DNA of 14,897 bases from Thermogladius sp. Its GTDB lineage: Archaea > Thermoproteota > Thermoprotei_A > Sulfolobales > Desulfurococcaceae. The position numbers were made by a program, and so were the translations under genes. The notes under the pieces were generated by a model. That model was not told where the DNA came from and made no database searches. It worked only from the letters and a program-made list of their open reading frames with translations. The stretch is taken from the NCBI GenBank assembly GCA_009904025.1, contig WYEE01000102.1:1-14897 (forward strand), read 5' to 3'. This document shows, piece after piece, positions 5,710 to 12,878 of this stretch (positions within the stretch are counted from its first letter, which is position 1; the number at the start of each line of letters is the position of its first letter).

Positions 5710-7110
5710 TTAAAAAACGGGCCACTTTAAATCCGGCTCCAAGCATACTCCCGCTCTCTGGTAGAGGTTGTGGGCCGCCTCCTCGGCTCTACTAAGCACC
5801 TCCTCCTCATCGAATGTCAGTATCCTCCTATCAAAGACTACTAGCCTCCCGTCTATGATAACATGCCTGACATCGCTGCCCATAGCAGAGTAGACTAAGT
5901 GTGATACAGGGTTGTTTGACGGCTTCAAGTGGGGTTGATTGAAGTCAACGACAACTATATCAGCTTTCTTCCCAACCTCTATGCTACCTGTTATATTGTC
6001 CACCATTAGCGCTCTAGCCCCGTTTATAGTAGCCATTTCAAGAACCTGCTCTGCTCTTACAGCCTCCGGGTCGCCTGTGATCAATGGCTGGAGGAGAGCG
6101 GCTATCTTCATCTCCCTCAGGAGGTCGTAGTCGTTGTTGCTTGGCCCACCGTCTGTTCCAAGCGTGACGTTGACCCCTCTCCTCAACATTTCAGCGATCT
6201 TAGCTCCGCCGCTGGCGAGCTTCATGTTCGAAGACGGGTTGTGGCTTACGCTCGTATTGGTTTTAGCTAAAAGCTCTATCTCCTCGCTTGTAGCCCAGAC
6301 CACGTGGACCAATACCACGTTAGGCCCTGTTAATCCAACCCAGTGAGCGAACTCGACAGGCTTCTTGCCGAACAGCTTTGTAGTGTACTCTACGTCCTCT
6401 CTCACCTCGGCTAGGTGCATTGTTATACCCGTCTTCAACTCCCTCGCTTTCTCCGAGATCTTCCTGTATAGTTCCGGTGAGACGGCCCCAGGGGTTCTGG
6501 GCCCAAACCAGATCCATATCCTCGAGTCCCAGCCATGGTATTTTTGGTAAAGCCTCACGGTGTCGTTGAAGCTTGTGCCACCAGGCTCCACCAGTCCCTC
6601 GTGGAGGATGTTCTCCTCTAAGGCGTATCCTTTCAAGTCCATGACATGCCTCGCGACAGCAGCCCTAATACCGCTCTCGTGCAGGAACTCGATTATGTTG
6701 TCCACACCATACCTGCCCACAAGCCCTGTCTCGAGGAAGGCTGTGACACCTGACTTAAGCATCTCGGCTACAACGAGCTTGGCTGAGACGAGGGCTTCCT
6801 CAGGCTTATAGTTCCCTTGAAGCGGCCAAACCCTTTCTTTAAGCCATGGTATAAGCCTCTTGTAGTCTGCGCAGGCCCTCAAGAGGCCTTGCGCGAGGTG
6901 TACATGCGTGTTCACGAGGCCGGGTATCACCACGCTTTTCTGGGCGTCTATCAGGATGTCGCTGTAACTCTTGTACTGCGGGTCCAGCTCCTCTCTCTTC
7001 CCTACAGCCTTGATAACGCCGTCCTCAACCGCGACCGCACCATCTCTTATAACCCTCCTCCTCGAGTCCATTGTGATTATCCAACCGCCTCTCACATATA
7101 TGTCAGCCAT
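5710..7110 (-). CDS. Amidohydrolase, SAH/MTA deaminase-like (TRZ/ATZ family), 466 aa
   Basis: A metal-dependent deaminase of the amidohydrolase superfamily. The TIM-barrel ligands are in order: NTHVH (His69, His71 in HxH), ITMHLAE (His232, Glu235), VLVHVVWAT (His269), SHNPSSNMKLASG (289-301) and LGTDGGPSNND (Asp320). The closing beta-sandwich is seen as ADIVVVDF (383-390) and HVIIDGRLVV (416-425). The order and wording match the family that deaminates S-adenosylhomocysteine or 5'-methylthioadenosine; related members act on guanine, cytosine or triazines, so the substrate is inferred. I choose ATG at 7110 over an in-frame GTG three codons upstream because a GGTGA Shine-Dalgarno lies 5 nt before the ATG and overlaps the GTG. 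It is divergent from adenine deaminase, so both arms of adenine-ring deamination may be handled at this locus. A T-run overlaps the stop codon. Confidence 0.85.
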   Translation of the reverse strand: MADIYVRGGWIITMDSRRRVIRDGAVAVEDGVIKAVGKREELDPQYKSYSDILIDAQKSVVIPGLVNTHVHLAQGLLRACADYKRLIPWLKERVWPLQGNYKPEEALVSAKLVVAEMLKSGVTAFLETGLVGRYGVDNIIEFLHESGIRAAVARHVMDLKGYALEENILHEGLVEPGGTSFNDTVRLYQKYHGWDSRIWIWFGPRTPGAVSPELYRKISEKARELKTGITMHLAEVREDVEYTTKLFGKKPVEFAHWVGLTGPNVVLVHVVWATSEEIELLAKTNTSVSHNPSSNMKLASGGAKIAEMLRRGVNVTLGTDGGPSNNDYDLLREMKIAALLQPLITGDPEAVRAEQVLEMATINGARALMVDNITGSIEVGKKADIVVVDFNQPHLKPSNNPVSHLVYSAMGSDVRHVIIDGRLVVFDRRILTFDEEEVLSRAEEAAHNLYQRAGVCLEPDLKWPVF

Positions 7111-7115
7111 GGATC

Positions 7116-7120
7116 TCACC
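7116..7120 (-). promoter_or_regulatory. Shine-Dalgarno deciding the amidohydrolase start
   Basis: GGTGA on the minus strand, matching the 3' end of archaeal 16S rRNA, 5 nt before the ATG at 7110. It makes the upstream in-frame GTG (7117-7119) part of the ribosome binding site rather than the start. Confidence 0.6.
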
Positions 7121-7141
7121 CGTTAACGTGTATATGGCATG

Positions 7142-7152
7142 AAAATTAATAA
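7142..7152 (-). promoter_or_regulatory. TATA element of the amidohydrolase gene
   Basis: TTATTAATTTT on the minus strand, centred about 26 bp from 7121. Transcription from there gives a leader of about 10 nt that contains the GGTGA site. An 8-bp palindrome, CGTTAACG (7121-7128), falls at the predicted start site. Confidence 0.4.
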
Positions 7153-7188
7153 GGTAGTACTCCAAGAGAATAATAAAACCACCGGGTA

Positions 7189-8994
7189 GTGCTCATGCTT
7201 CAATTTCTAAAATACGACCCAGCCGAAAGAGCAAACCTAATAAAGACGGCTAGAGGCCTTCTTCCAGCTGATATTGTTGTAGTCAACGCTAATATCGTGA
7301 GCGTCACCACAGGGGAGGTGTTGGAGAACCAGGCTGTGCTCGTTAAGGGGAGGAGGATAGCCGGTATCGTGGAATCGGATAAGGCTTCAAGGTATATTGG
7401 CTCGAGCACCCTAGTTGTAGATGGTAGGGGAGGCTACGTTGCTCCAGGCTTCATAGACCCCCATTTACACATCGAGTCAAGCCTCTTAGACCCCTACGGT
7501 TTCTCCAAGATAGCCCTGAAACACGGTACCACAGCGGTTGTGGCCGACCCGCATGAGATAGGGAACGTGCTTGGCGTGAGAGGCGTAAAGCTGTTCGCGG
7601 AGGTTGCTCGGAAGACCCCTCTTAAAATACTCATAGACCTCCCCAGCTGTGTTCCAGCGACTTCGCCGAGGATGGGGCTGGAGACGACGGCGAACGAGAT
7701 AACGGCAAGTGACATCGGTGAGCTAGCAGACCTCGAGAACGCTGTTGGCCTAGGTGAGGTAATGGATTTCGTGAGCGTCGTCAATGCCATGCCGGATGTC
7801 CTAGAGAAGATTAAGGTAGCCTACGAGAAAGGGCTCGTCGTCAACGGCCACGCCCCTCTTCTACAGGGCGAGTTGTTGAACGCCTATATTTCAGCCGGGA
7901 TATTCAGCGACCACGAGTCCACAGAGGGCTCAGAGGCCTTGGAGAAGGCCAGGAGAGGCATGCACGTTCTCATCAGGCAGGGGAGTGCGTGGAGGGATTT
8001 GGCTGCCTTGATGGAGAAACTCGGGGGGGTTGACTGCGAGGTATGCTCATTCACAAGCGATGACTTAAACGTGGCCGACTTATTCGAGAAGGGGCACATG
8101 GACAGGATCGTGAACGAGGCGATTGAGATGGGCATGGACCCTGTCAAAGCGGTGAAATACGCTACTCTAAAACCCGCTATGAGGCTCCACTTGGAGGAGC
8201 ATATAGGTGTTGTAGCACCCTCAAGACTGGGCGACTTCTTCATAACTAGTAGACTAGAGTACATTACTCCCGAGACCGTCTTAGCCAACGGGGAGATAAT
8301 CTATTATAAAGGAGAGTTGAAGAAGAAATTAGAGAAACCCTCCTACCCAGACTACGCGTTGAAAACAGTCAACTTGAAAACCATCCCCCAACCCGAAGAC
8401 CTGGTTCCATGGGCTAGAGTAGAGAAGGGTCGCGTGAAAGCCAACGTGATCGAGGTTAAACCGGGTTCAGCATTGACAAAATGGGTTCAGGAGAGTATTG
8501 AAGTAGTAGGGCGCAAGCCCCTCTTAGCGGAAGACGAGCTCTACGTGGCTGTGTTGGAGAGGCATAGAGGGACTGGTAGTATAGGTAAAGGTATTATGAG
8601 GGGGCTTGGCGTGAGGATAGGCGGGATAGCCCAGACGATAGCCCACGACACCCACAACATAATTGTGGCAGGCTATAACCCAGTGGACATGAGCCTCGCT
8701 GTGAGGAAGCTCGTTGAAATACAGGGTGGCATAGTTGCCGTCCACGAAGGCAGGATTCTAGGGGTTGTAGAGCTGAAACTAGCCGGCTTAATGAGCATTA
8801 AAGAACCCGAGGAGGTCTACGAGGAATACAAGAGTTTCGTAGGCAAACTCAAGGAGAACCTCGACGTGGAGTTCGAGAGCTTCTTCATGACCCTAGCCCT
8901 CGTCGCTCTGCCCGTCATCCCTGAGTTAAGGCTGACAGATAGAGGTCTAGTGGATGTAGTTAACGCCAGGCTGGTCCCGTTATTCCCCGAGTAA
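7189..8994 (+). CDS. ade: Adenine deaminase, 601 aa
   Basis: Deaminates adenine to hypoxanthine in purine salvage in the cytosol. The full Ade architecture is present at the usual length (about 580-600 aa). The N-terminal sandwich begins ADIVVVNANIVSVTTGE. The metal-binding GFIDPHLHIESSLLDP has His92 and His94, followed by VADPHEIGNV (118-127). NGHAPLLQG carries His221, FSDHESTEG carries His242, and FTSDDLN carries Asp291. The Ade-specific C-terminal domain includes GKGIMRGLGVRIGGIA (467-481), AHDTHNIIVAGYN (485-497) and GGIVAVHEGRILG. The first possible start is GTG at 7189, with an in-frame ATG two codons later at 7195; an AT tract at 7170-7179 is near the expected TATA position, so a leaderless ATG start is equally plausible. 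The 3' end overlaps the convergent ZPR1 gene by 15 bp. Confidence 0.95.
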   Translation: MLMLQFLKYDPAERANLIKTARGLLPADIVVVNANIVSVTTGEVLENQAVLVKGRRIAGIVESDKASRYIGSSTLVVDGRGGYVAPGFIDPHLHIESSLLDPYGFSKIALKHGTTAVVADPHEIGNVLGVRGVKLFAEVARKTPLKILIDLPSCVPATSPRMGLETTANEITASDIGELADLENAVGLGEVMDFVSVVNAMPDVLEKIKVAYEKGLVVNGHAPLLQGELLNAYISAGIFSDHESTEGSEALEKARRGMHVLIRQGSAWRDLAALMEKLGGVDCEVCSFTSDDLNVADLFEKGHMDRIVNEAIEMGMDPVKAVKYATLKPAMRLHLEEHIGVVAPSRLGDFFITSRLEYITPETVLANGEIIYYKGELKKKLEKPSYPDYALKTVNLKTIPQPEDLVPWARVEKGRVKANVIEVKPGSALTKWVQESIEVVGRKPLLAEDELYVAVLERHRGTGSIGKGIMRGLGVRIGGIAQTIAHDTHNIIVAGYNPVDMSLAVRKLVEIQGGIVAVHEGRILGVVELKLAGLMSIKEPEEVYEEYKSFVGKLKENLDVEFESFFMTLALVALPVIPELRLTDRGLVDVVNARLVPLFPE

Positions 8995-9543
8995 TTGTTT
9001 TTCCTCTTTTAACTTAATCTTTTTCACCTCTGCTTTACTACTCAAAATTCTTGAAACACCCGTAGGATCCTCGACTATTATAGTTAGATGGTTCTTCCCC
9101 TCGAAGACGCCCTGGAGGTACTGGATCTTCGAGGTGCAGGAATCGGATGGACTCTCGCATGCAAGCTTTAAAACGTCGATCAACCCCAATATGATGCCTT
9201 CGACGGTAGTTATCTCACCCTGCGAGAAAGCCCCCGGTGTTATCTCTACGCCTACCTCCGGGACTCTTATGGTGGCGGAGGAGGACTTCACGAATAGCGC
9301 TCTCTCATCCCCTGGCACCTCGACTCTGTACGTGATCTCGACGGGCTCGTTCTCCTCCAGGTTTTCAATATCGCTGCGCTTATACCCGCAGTGGGGGCAT
9401 TGGAATTTTGTTAGGAGGATCCTGCCGAAGTGGGGTACCTCGTATACGAAGTCCTCTACAACGCCCTCCCTACCGCATACAGGGCAGGGAGCCTTGTACT
9501 CGAGGATCTTAATGGGCTCCTTTAATACAGGGTTCTCACTCAT
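8980..9543 (-). CDS. ZPR1 zinc-finger domain protein, 187 aa
   Basis: Archaeal ZPR1 with one zinc-finger plus A/B domain module; eukaryotic ZPR1 carries two such modules in tandem. The zinc ligands are APCPVCGREG (Cys20, Cys23) and FQCPHCGYK (Cys49, Cys52). The downstream domain shows ITPGAFSQGEITTVEGIILGL-type sequence (about 101-121), the conserved GxxTTVEG core, and ends HLTIIVEDPTGVSRIL (152-167). Eukaryotic ZPR1 is known to help fold elongation factor 1A; the archaeal role is less clear to me. The start ATG at 9543 overlaps the stop of the radical SAM gene (ATGA, 9540-9543), which indicates translational coupling. A second feature worth noting is a Lys/Glu-rich tail after residue 170. 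The 3' end overlaps ade by 15 bp. Confidence 0.9.
   Translation of the reverse strand: MSENPVLKEPIKILEYKAPCPVCGREGVVEDFVYEVPHFGRILLTKFQCPHCGYKRSDIENLEENEPVEITYRVEVPGDERALFVKSSSATIRVPEVGVEITPGAFSQGEITTVEGIILGLIDVLKLACESPSDSCTSKIQYLQGVFEGKNHLTIIVEDPTGVSRILSSKAEVKKIKLKEEKQLLGE
8998..9024 (+). terminator. Multiple T-tracts after adenine deaminase
   Basis: Plus-strand T-runs at 8998-9002, 9007-9010 and 9020-9024, starting 3 bp after the ade stop codon and lying within the 3' coding end of the convergent ZPR1 gene. Closely spaced T-runs are typical archaeal terminators. Confidence 0.45.
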
Positions 9544-10526
9544 CTGCGAGGCCCCGATGGTATTAAGTGTGACCCATCACAGGTAGGGGCCTTTAAAAAC
9601 CTTGGGCCCAGGCCCTCCCTGCAGACAGACGCTGTTAAACCCTTCTCCAGGGCATAGTCGATGACTGGCTCAAGTATTTTCTCTCTTAGAGCCCTCGGCA
9701 GGTACCTGTAGCCCTGGATCACCTCTCCCTCACTGTAGTAAAGTCTCCCGTAAATAGCTTCTATTTCCGGGAAGGCCTCTCTAAGCCTCCTGTAGATGTC
9801 TGGCTTCAGTTTTAGTGTCGAGGTCACTATGTGCCTGGCGCCGGCGTTAGCCACCGCCTCTACGAGTCGCCTGATCATCTGGGGGTCATCGTTTAAACCT
9901 GGTAGAATAGGGTCGACTCTAACGCCGACCGGGACACCGGCCTCACTCAACTTCTCGACAGCCCTTAATCTCCTGGATGGGCTGGGGGCACCGGGCTCTA
10001 GCTTCGAGGCTAGGTTGCCGTCGAGCGTGGTGATAGTTATCATGACAGCGCTGGGTGTAGCCTTGAGAACATCGATGTCCCTCACCACTATATCGCTTTT
10101 CGTTGTGATCAACACTCTGAGACCTCTCTCCGCCAACAGTTTGAGAGCCATCCTCGTCAAACCCATCCACGCCTCCAACGGCGGATAGGGGTCGCTACTA
10201 GTGCTCAACTCAATAGTCAGCCTCGGGTTAACATGCCTTAAATCCTCCCTCAGCCTCTTGACGAAGTCCCTCTTAGGCGTGCTAGGTTTCCTACCAATAT
10301 ACGAGGTGGCGTAGCAGTAAAGGCAGAAGTGGCTGCAACCCGTGTAGGGGTGGAGGCTGTACTTCAATGGGCATGTGCACAGAGGTGATCCCCAGGGGTC
10401 GAAGGGCCTTAGAACCTTGAGCCTCCCGACATCGCCGTAAACCCTTGCATCTGAGAGGCGCAACACGCTACCTCCAAACAAGTTTGTCCCCCGCCTAACC
10501 GCTTCACCATCATAATCATCAACCAC
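9540..10526 (-). CDS. SPL-like radical SAM protein (COG1533 type), 328 aa
   Basis: A radical SAM enzyme with the cluster motif GCSHFCLYCYA: Cys64, Cys68 and Cys71 bind the 4Fe-4S cluster in the CxxxCxYC form used by spore-photoproduct-lyase-like proteins. Downstream elements typical of this group are LSTSSDPYPPLE (107-118), a strand VLITTKSD (138-145), ITITTLD and GVRVDPILPGLND. Two more cysteines precede the motif (Cys50, Cys52), and two sit near the C-terminus in SVCREGLG and PTCDGSHLI. True SPL repairs UV spore photoproduct, but archaeal relatives of this type have no established substrate that I know, so no reaction is claimed. The GTG start at 10526 is chosen because a TATA-like element lies at 10563-10575. 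The stop overlaps the ZPR1 start by 4 bp, making a two-gene operon. Confidence 0.85.
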   Translation of the reverse strand: MVDDYDGEAVRRGTNLFGGSVLRLSDARVYGDVGRLKVLRPFDPWGSPLCTCPLKYSLHPYTGCSHFCLYCYATSYIGRKPSTPKRDFVKRLREDLRHVNPRLTIELSTSSDPYPPLEAWMGLTRMALKLLAERGLRVLITTKSDIVVRDIDVLKATPSAVMITITTLDGNLASKLEPGAPSPSRRLRAVEKLSEAGVPVGVRVDPILPGLNDDPQMIRRLVEAVANAGARHIVTSTLKLKPDIYRRLREAFPEIEAIYGRLYYSEGEVIQGYRYLPRALREKILEPVIDYALEKGLTASVCREGLGPRFLKAPTCDGSHLIPSGPRR

Positions 10527-10562
10527 CAGGTTTCTTCCGGAGGCGTGAGATAGCGGGGGCTA

Positions 10563-10575
10563 CTAAATAGTATAT
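10563..10575 (-). promoter_or_regulatory. TATA-like element of the radical SAM-ZPR1 operon
   Basis: ATATACTATTTAG on the minus strand, about 40 bp before the GTG at 10526. It would place the transcription start near 10543 with a leader of about 17 nt. Confidence 0.35.
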
Positions 10576-10597
10576 GTGGCGAGGGTTTTAATCAGTA

Positions 10598-10935
10598 ATG
10601 CGTGGATTTGACGCATGGTTTCCCCGGCTGCAAAAGAACTGCTTTACTTATGAATTAAAGCCGTGGCTAAATGGTGGTTGTAGTTTTTAGGGCTTTAAAG
10701 CCTCCCCGAACCCTCTGTCTCCGAGCCCACACAAAGGCTTGGAGGCGGATGCGTGAGAGGCTGGTGGAGAGGGGTATTCTCCACCGTCGACACCAACACT
10801 TGTTCCAGCAACCCTATCAGCAGGGTAGCGTAGCAACTAATATGCGTGAAGGGAATTACAGCACCTGTGAATGTGCGTGTAGGCGAGGGATACTATGTAA
10901 TTGGGGTTAAAGGTGAAGGCCCCATCCGTTTTTAG
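10598..10935 (+). other. Unassigned gap with broken coding-like sequence and hairpins
   Basis: This is the core of the roughly 550-bp gap between the SPL-like gene and the B12 radical SAM gene. No frame gives a recognisable protein. Several short plus-strand frames look coding-like in pieces. A 30-codon frame from ATG 10598 ends KPWLNGGCSF at 10690. A frame running 10696-10833 is closed by TAG 10831-10833. Beyond that TAG the same frame, from GTG 10846 to TAG 10935, reads as a plausible protein end (NVRVGEGYYVIGVKGEG). A 79-codon frame at 10671-10910 overlaps them. Inside is a strong 8-bp hairpin (10763-10770 with 10778-10785) and a weaker 5-bp one (10811-10815 with 10822-10826). It could be a decayed gene, the remnant of a mobile element, or an RNA gene. 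I cannot decide. Confidence 0.3.
10763..10785 (+). other. Hairpin, 8-bp stem with 7-nt loop
   Basis: GGTGGAGA pairs perfectly with TCTCCACC around the loop GGGGTAT. It has no T-run after it, so it is not a terminator. It lies in non-coding DNA, so a structured RNA is possible. Confidence 0.4.
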
Positions 10936-11030
10936 ATCTACTACCGAGCATAGTAACTCATGGAAGATCGCTAAACCACTAGCCTCATGCTCCTTCCCGA
11001 ACCATTCAGATTTAAGCTTCAAGCATAATG

Positions 11031-11039
11031 TTTAATATT
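11031..11039 (+). promoter_or_regulatory. TATA element of the B12 radical SAM gene
   Basis: TTTAATATT. With normal spacing, transcription would begin near 11060, just before a GGTGA Shine-Dalgarno-like site at 11064-11068. This points to translation starting at about 11070-11081, well before the first usable in-frame start codon at 11105. Confidence 0.45.
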
Positions 11040-11104
11040 CAAACTATGCGATAATCTTTTCCCGGTGACGTGTCGCGAGAGTAGCCCTCATCTACCCGGA
11101 GTTA

Positions 11105-12712
11105 TTGAAAAGCGGGTATGAGGGGGCTTTCAGCATAGTTATACCGCCTCTCGCGGCTGCAAGCCTTGCCGCTGTGGCCAGAGAGAGCGGTTTCGATGTG
11201 AGGTTTTTCGACGCTAGGGCTAGGAGGGGTTCATTCGAGGAGTTTGCGGATGAAATAGTTGATTACGACCCCGACATAGCGGGCTTCATAGTCAACGCTT
11301 CGACACTGGCTAAACCGTCGGCGAGGTTGGCTAGGAGGCTTAAAAAGGTTTCAAGCCTCTTGATTGCCGGGGGTCACCACGCTACGTTCACTTACCCGCT
11401 AATGCTTAGAGAAGGGTTTAACGCTGTATTCCTCAGCGAAGGCGAGGTATCTTTCAGCGAGTTCCTCAGGGAGGTTAGGGAAGGTGGTGACTGGAGGAGG
11501 GTGAAGGGTATAGCGTACAAGGATGGGGAGAGAGTTGTGGTGACAGGCCTCCCGGAGTTTGTGGAGAGCCTAGATAAACTCCCGATGCCTGCTTTCGACG
11601 TATTCGACAAGAATGTCTATAAGATACGTGTTCTAGACCCGAATGGAAGCATTGCGCCTGTTGAGACCTCGCGTGGCTGCCCCTACAACTGCGAGTATTG
11701 TTCTGTAACCAAGATGTGGGGTGCTAGGTGGAGGTTTAAGAGTGTTGGGAGGGTTTTAGCAGAGTTGAGGAGGGTCGCTGAGCTCGGATACAAATGGGTG
11801 TTTCTTGTAGACGACAACTTCATCATACCGATTAAAAGGGTTGTAGAGGAAAGAATGGAAATGCTACGTAGGATAATAAGCGAGGGGCTTAACAAACTCC
11901 GCTTCATGGTTCAACTTAGGTCGGACTTCGTTGCGCGAAACGAGTGGCTTCCACCCTTACTATACCAGGCCGGCGTGAGGGTTGCTTTTCTGGGCATAGA
12001 GTCCGGGGATCCCGAGACTCTTAGAAACATGAGGAAGGGGATTCAACCCAACGACTCTGTAAAAGCCGTGGAACTCTTATCCAGCAACGGCATAATAGTC
12101 CACGGCGGCTTCATTCTCGGAGCCCCCTACGAAGATGAGAAGGCAATGAATAGAACCATAAAATTCGCTGTTGGGCTCATAGACCACGGCTTGGACTCAG
12201 CCCAGTTCTCAATCTACACTCCTCTACCAGGGACAGATGCGTTTGCTAGAGCAGCGTTGGACAACTCGCTTTTAACCCTGGACTGGGATCTCTACGACAC
12301 TCTGACACCTGTGATGATGGTGAAGATCTCCCCGTTTAAGCTGTACTTGAAGGAGAGGTGGGCGCACTACTATTTCTACGTGAAGAAAGGGCTGAAAGCA
12401 TTGTCAAAATCGAAAAACCCGTCTAGGCCTAGAACGGATAAGGATGTATACCTGGCGAATGCGGAGAAATTCGTTATCAGAAGACTTTTCACTTATCTAA
12501 AAGGCTTAACACTACTCCCACTCTCAGCTCTTAGAGTGCAGTTGAGACTGAGAAGGGGGTTAAGCGAGGATGAGAAGAGAGACGTATTAGAGATACTTGA
12601 AGCATCGAAGAAAATACTGGAATTGCATATGGCTAAGCAACCCCAAAGGATAAGCTATGGTACTGGGCAAAGCCTCGCCGGGCTGGGCAGGAAGCAGGTA
12701 GGTGGCAGGTAA
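11105..12712 (+). CDS. B12-binding-domain radical SAM protein, 535 aa from the first canonical start
   Basis: The N-terminal part (about 1-130) is a cobalamin-binding Rossmann-like domain of the BchE/HpnP type (IPPLAAASLAAVARESGFDVRFFDA start; DYDPDIAGFIVNAST; LLIAGGHHATF; GFNAVFLSEGE). Residues about 180-400 are the radical SAM barrel with SRGCPYNCEYCSV (Cys192, Cys196, Cys199), FLVDDNF, FLGIESGD and GGFILGAPYED. A basic C-terminal region of about 130 residues follows. Such enzymes usually methylate or join unactivated carbons; archaeal relatives include the GDGT ring synthases, so membrane lipid modification is possible but unproven. The start is a problem. TTG at 11105 is the first canonical in-frame codon, yet the frame upstream (11069-11104) encodes RVALIYPEL, the expected first strand of the domain. 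It is closed by TGA at 11066-11068 with no ATG, GTG or TTG between. The true N-terminus therefore probably lies near 11072-11081, through a rare start codon or a sequence error. Confidence 0.88.
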   Translation: MKSGYEGAFSIVIPPLAAASLAAVARESGFDVRFFDARARRGSFEEFADEIVDYDPDIAGFIVNASTLAKPSARLARRLKKVSSLLIAGGHHATFTYPLMLREGFNAVFLSEGEVSFSEFLREVREGGDWRRVKGIAYKDGERVVVTGLPEFVESLDKLPMPAFDVFDKNVYKIRVLDPNGSIAPVETSRGCPYNCEYCSVTKMWGARWRFKSVGRVLAELRRVAELGYKWVFLVDDNFIIPIKRVVEERMEMLRRIISEGLNKLRFMVQLRSDFVARNEWLPPLLYQAGVRVAFLGIESGDPETLRNMRKGIQPNDSVKAVELLSSNGIIVHGGFILGAPYEDEKAMNRTIKFAVGLIDHGLDSAQFSIYTPLPGTDAFARAALDNSLLTLDWDLYDTLTPVMMVKISPFKLYLKERWAHYYFYVKKGLKALSKSKNPSRPRTDKDVYLANAEKFVIRRLFTYLKGLTLLPLSALRVQLRLRRGLSEDEKRDVLEILEASKKILELHMAKQPQRISYGTGQSLAGLGRKQVGGR

Positions 12713-12836
12713 ACGCGAAGGGCGAAGGCCCCACATATCTCATACTCATCTCCAATCGCTTCACCCATGAATCATTTATTTCATTGTGAGCTAAACCTCC
12801 ACCCCGGTTATTGTGAACTAGACTGGTAGTATCCAA

Positions 12837-12848
12837 TTATTTAAATAG
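12837..12848 (+). promoter_or_regulatory. TATA box of the hexuloisomerase gene
   Basis: TTATTTAAATAG, centred about 36 bp before the ATG at 12879. It predicts a transcript with a leader of about 10 nt and independence from the upstream radical SAM gene. Confidence 0.5.
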
Positions 12849-12878
12849 CTGTTCCCCGATATCTAGAACAGGGCTATC

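Noticed and set aside
10691..10702. 12-bp perfect palindrome GGCTTTAAAGCC
   Set aside because: A few such palindromes are expected by chance in a window of this size, and it is not placed at a promoter of a known gene.
10671..10910. Plus-strand frame of 79 codons in the long gap
   Set aside because: The product resembles nothing, and other frames across the same bases look equally coding-like, so I list the region only as unassigned.
10837..11022. Minus-strand frame of 61 codons with a TTG start
   Set aside because: No promoter or ribosome site, no family resemblance, and it crosses the coding-like plus-strand segment.
10911..12733. Similar 13-mers GGYGAAGGCCCCA on either side of the B12 radical SAM gene, suggesting flanking repeats
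   Set aside because: Only 13 bases with one mismatch; many such pairs are expected by chance in 15 kb, and no longer similarity extends from them.
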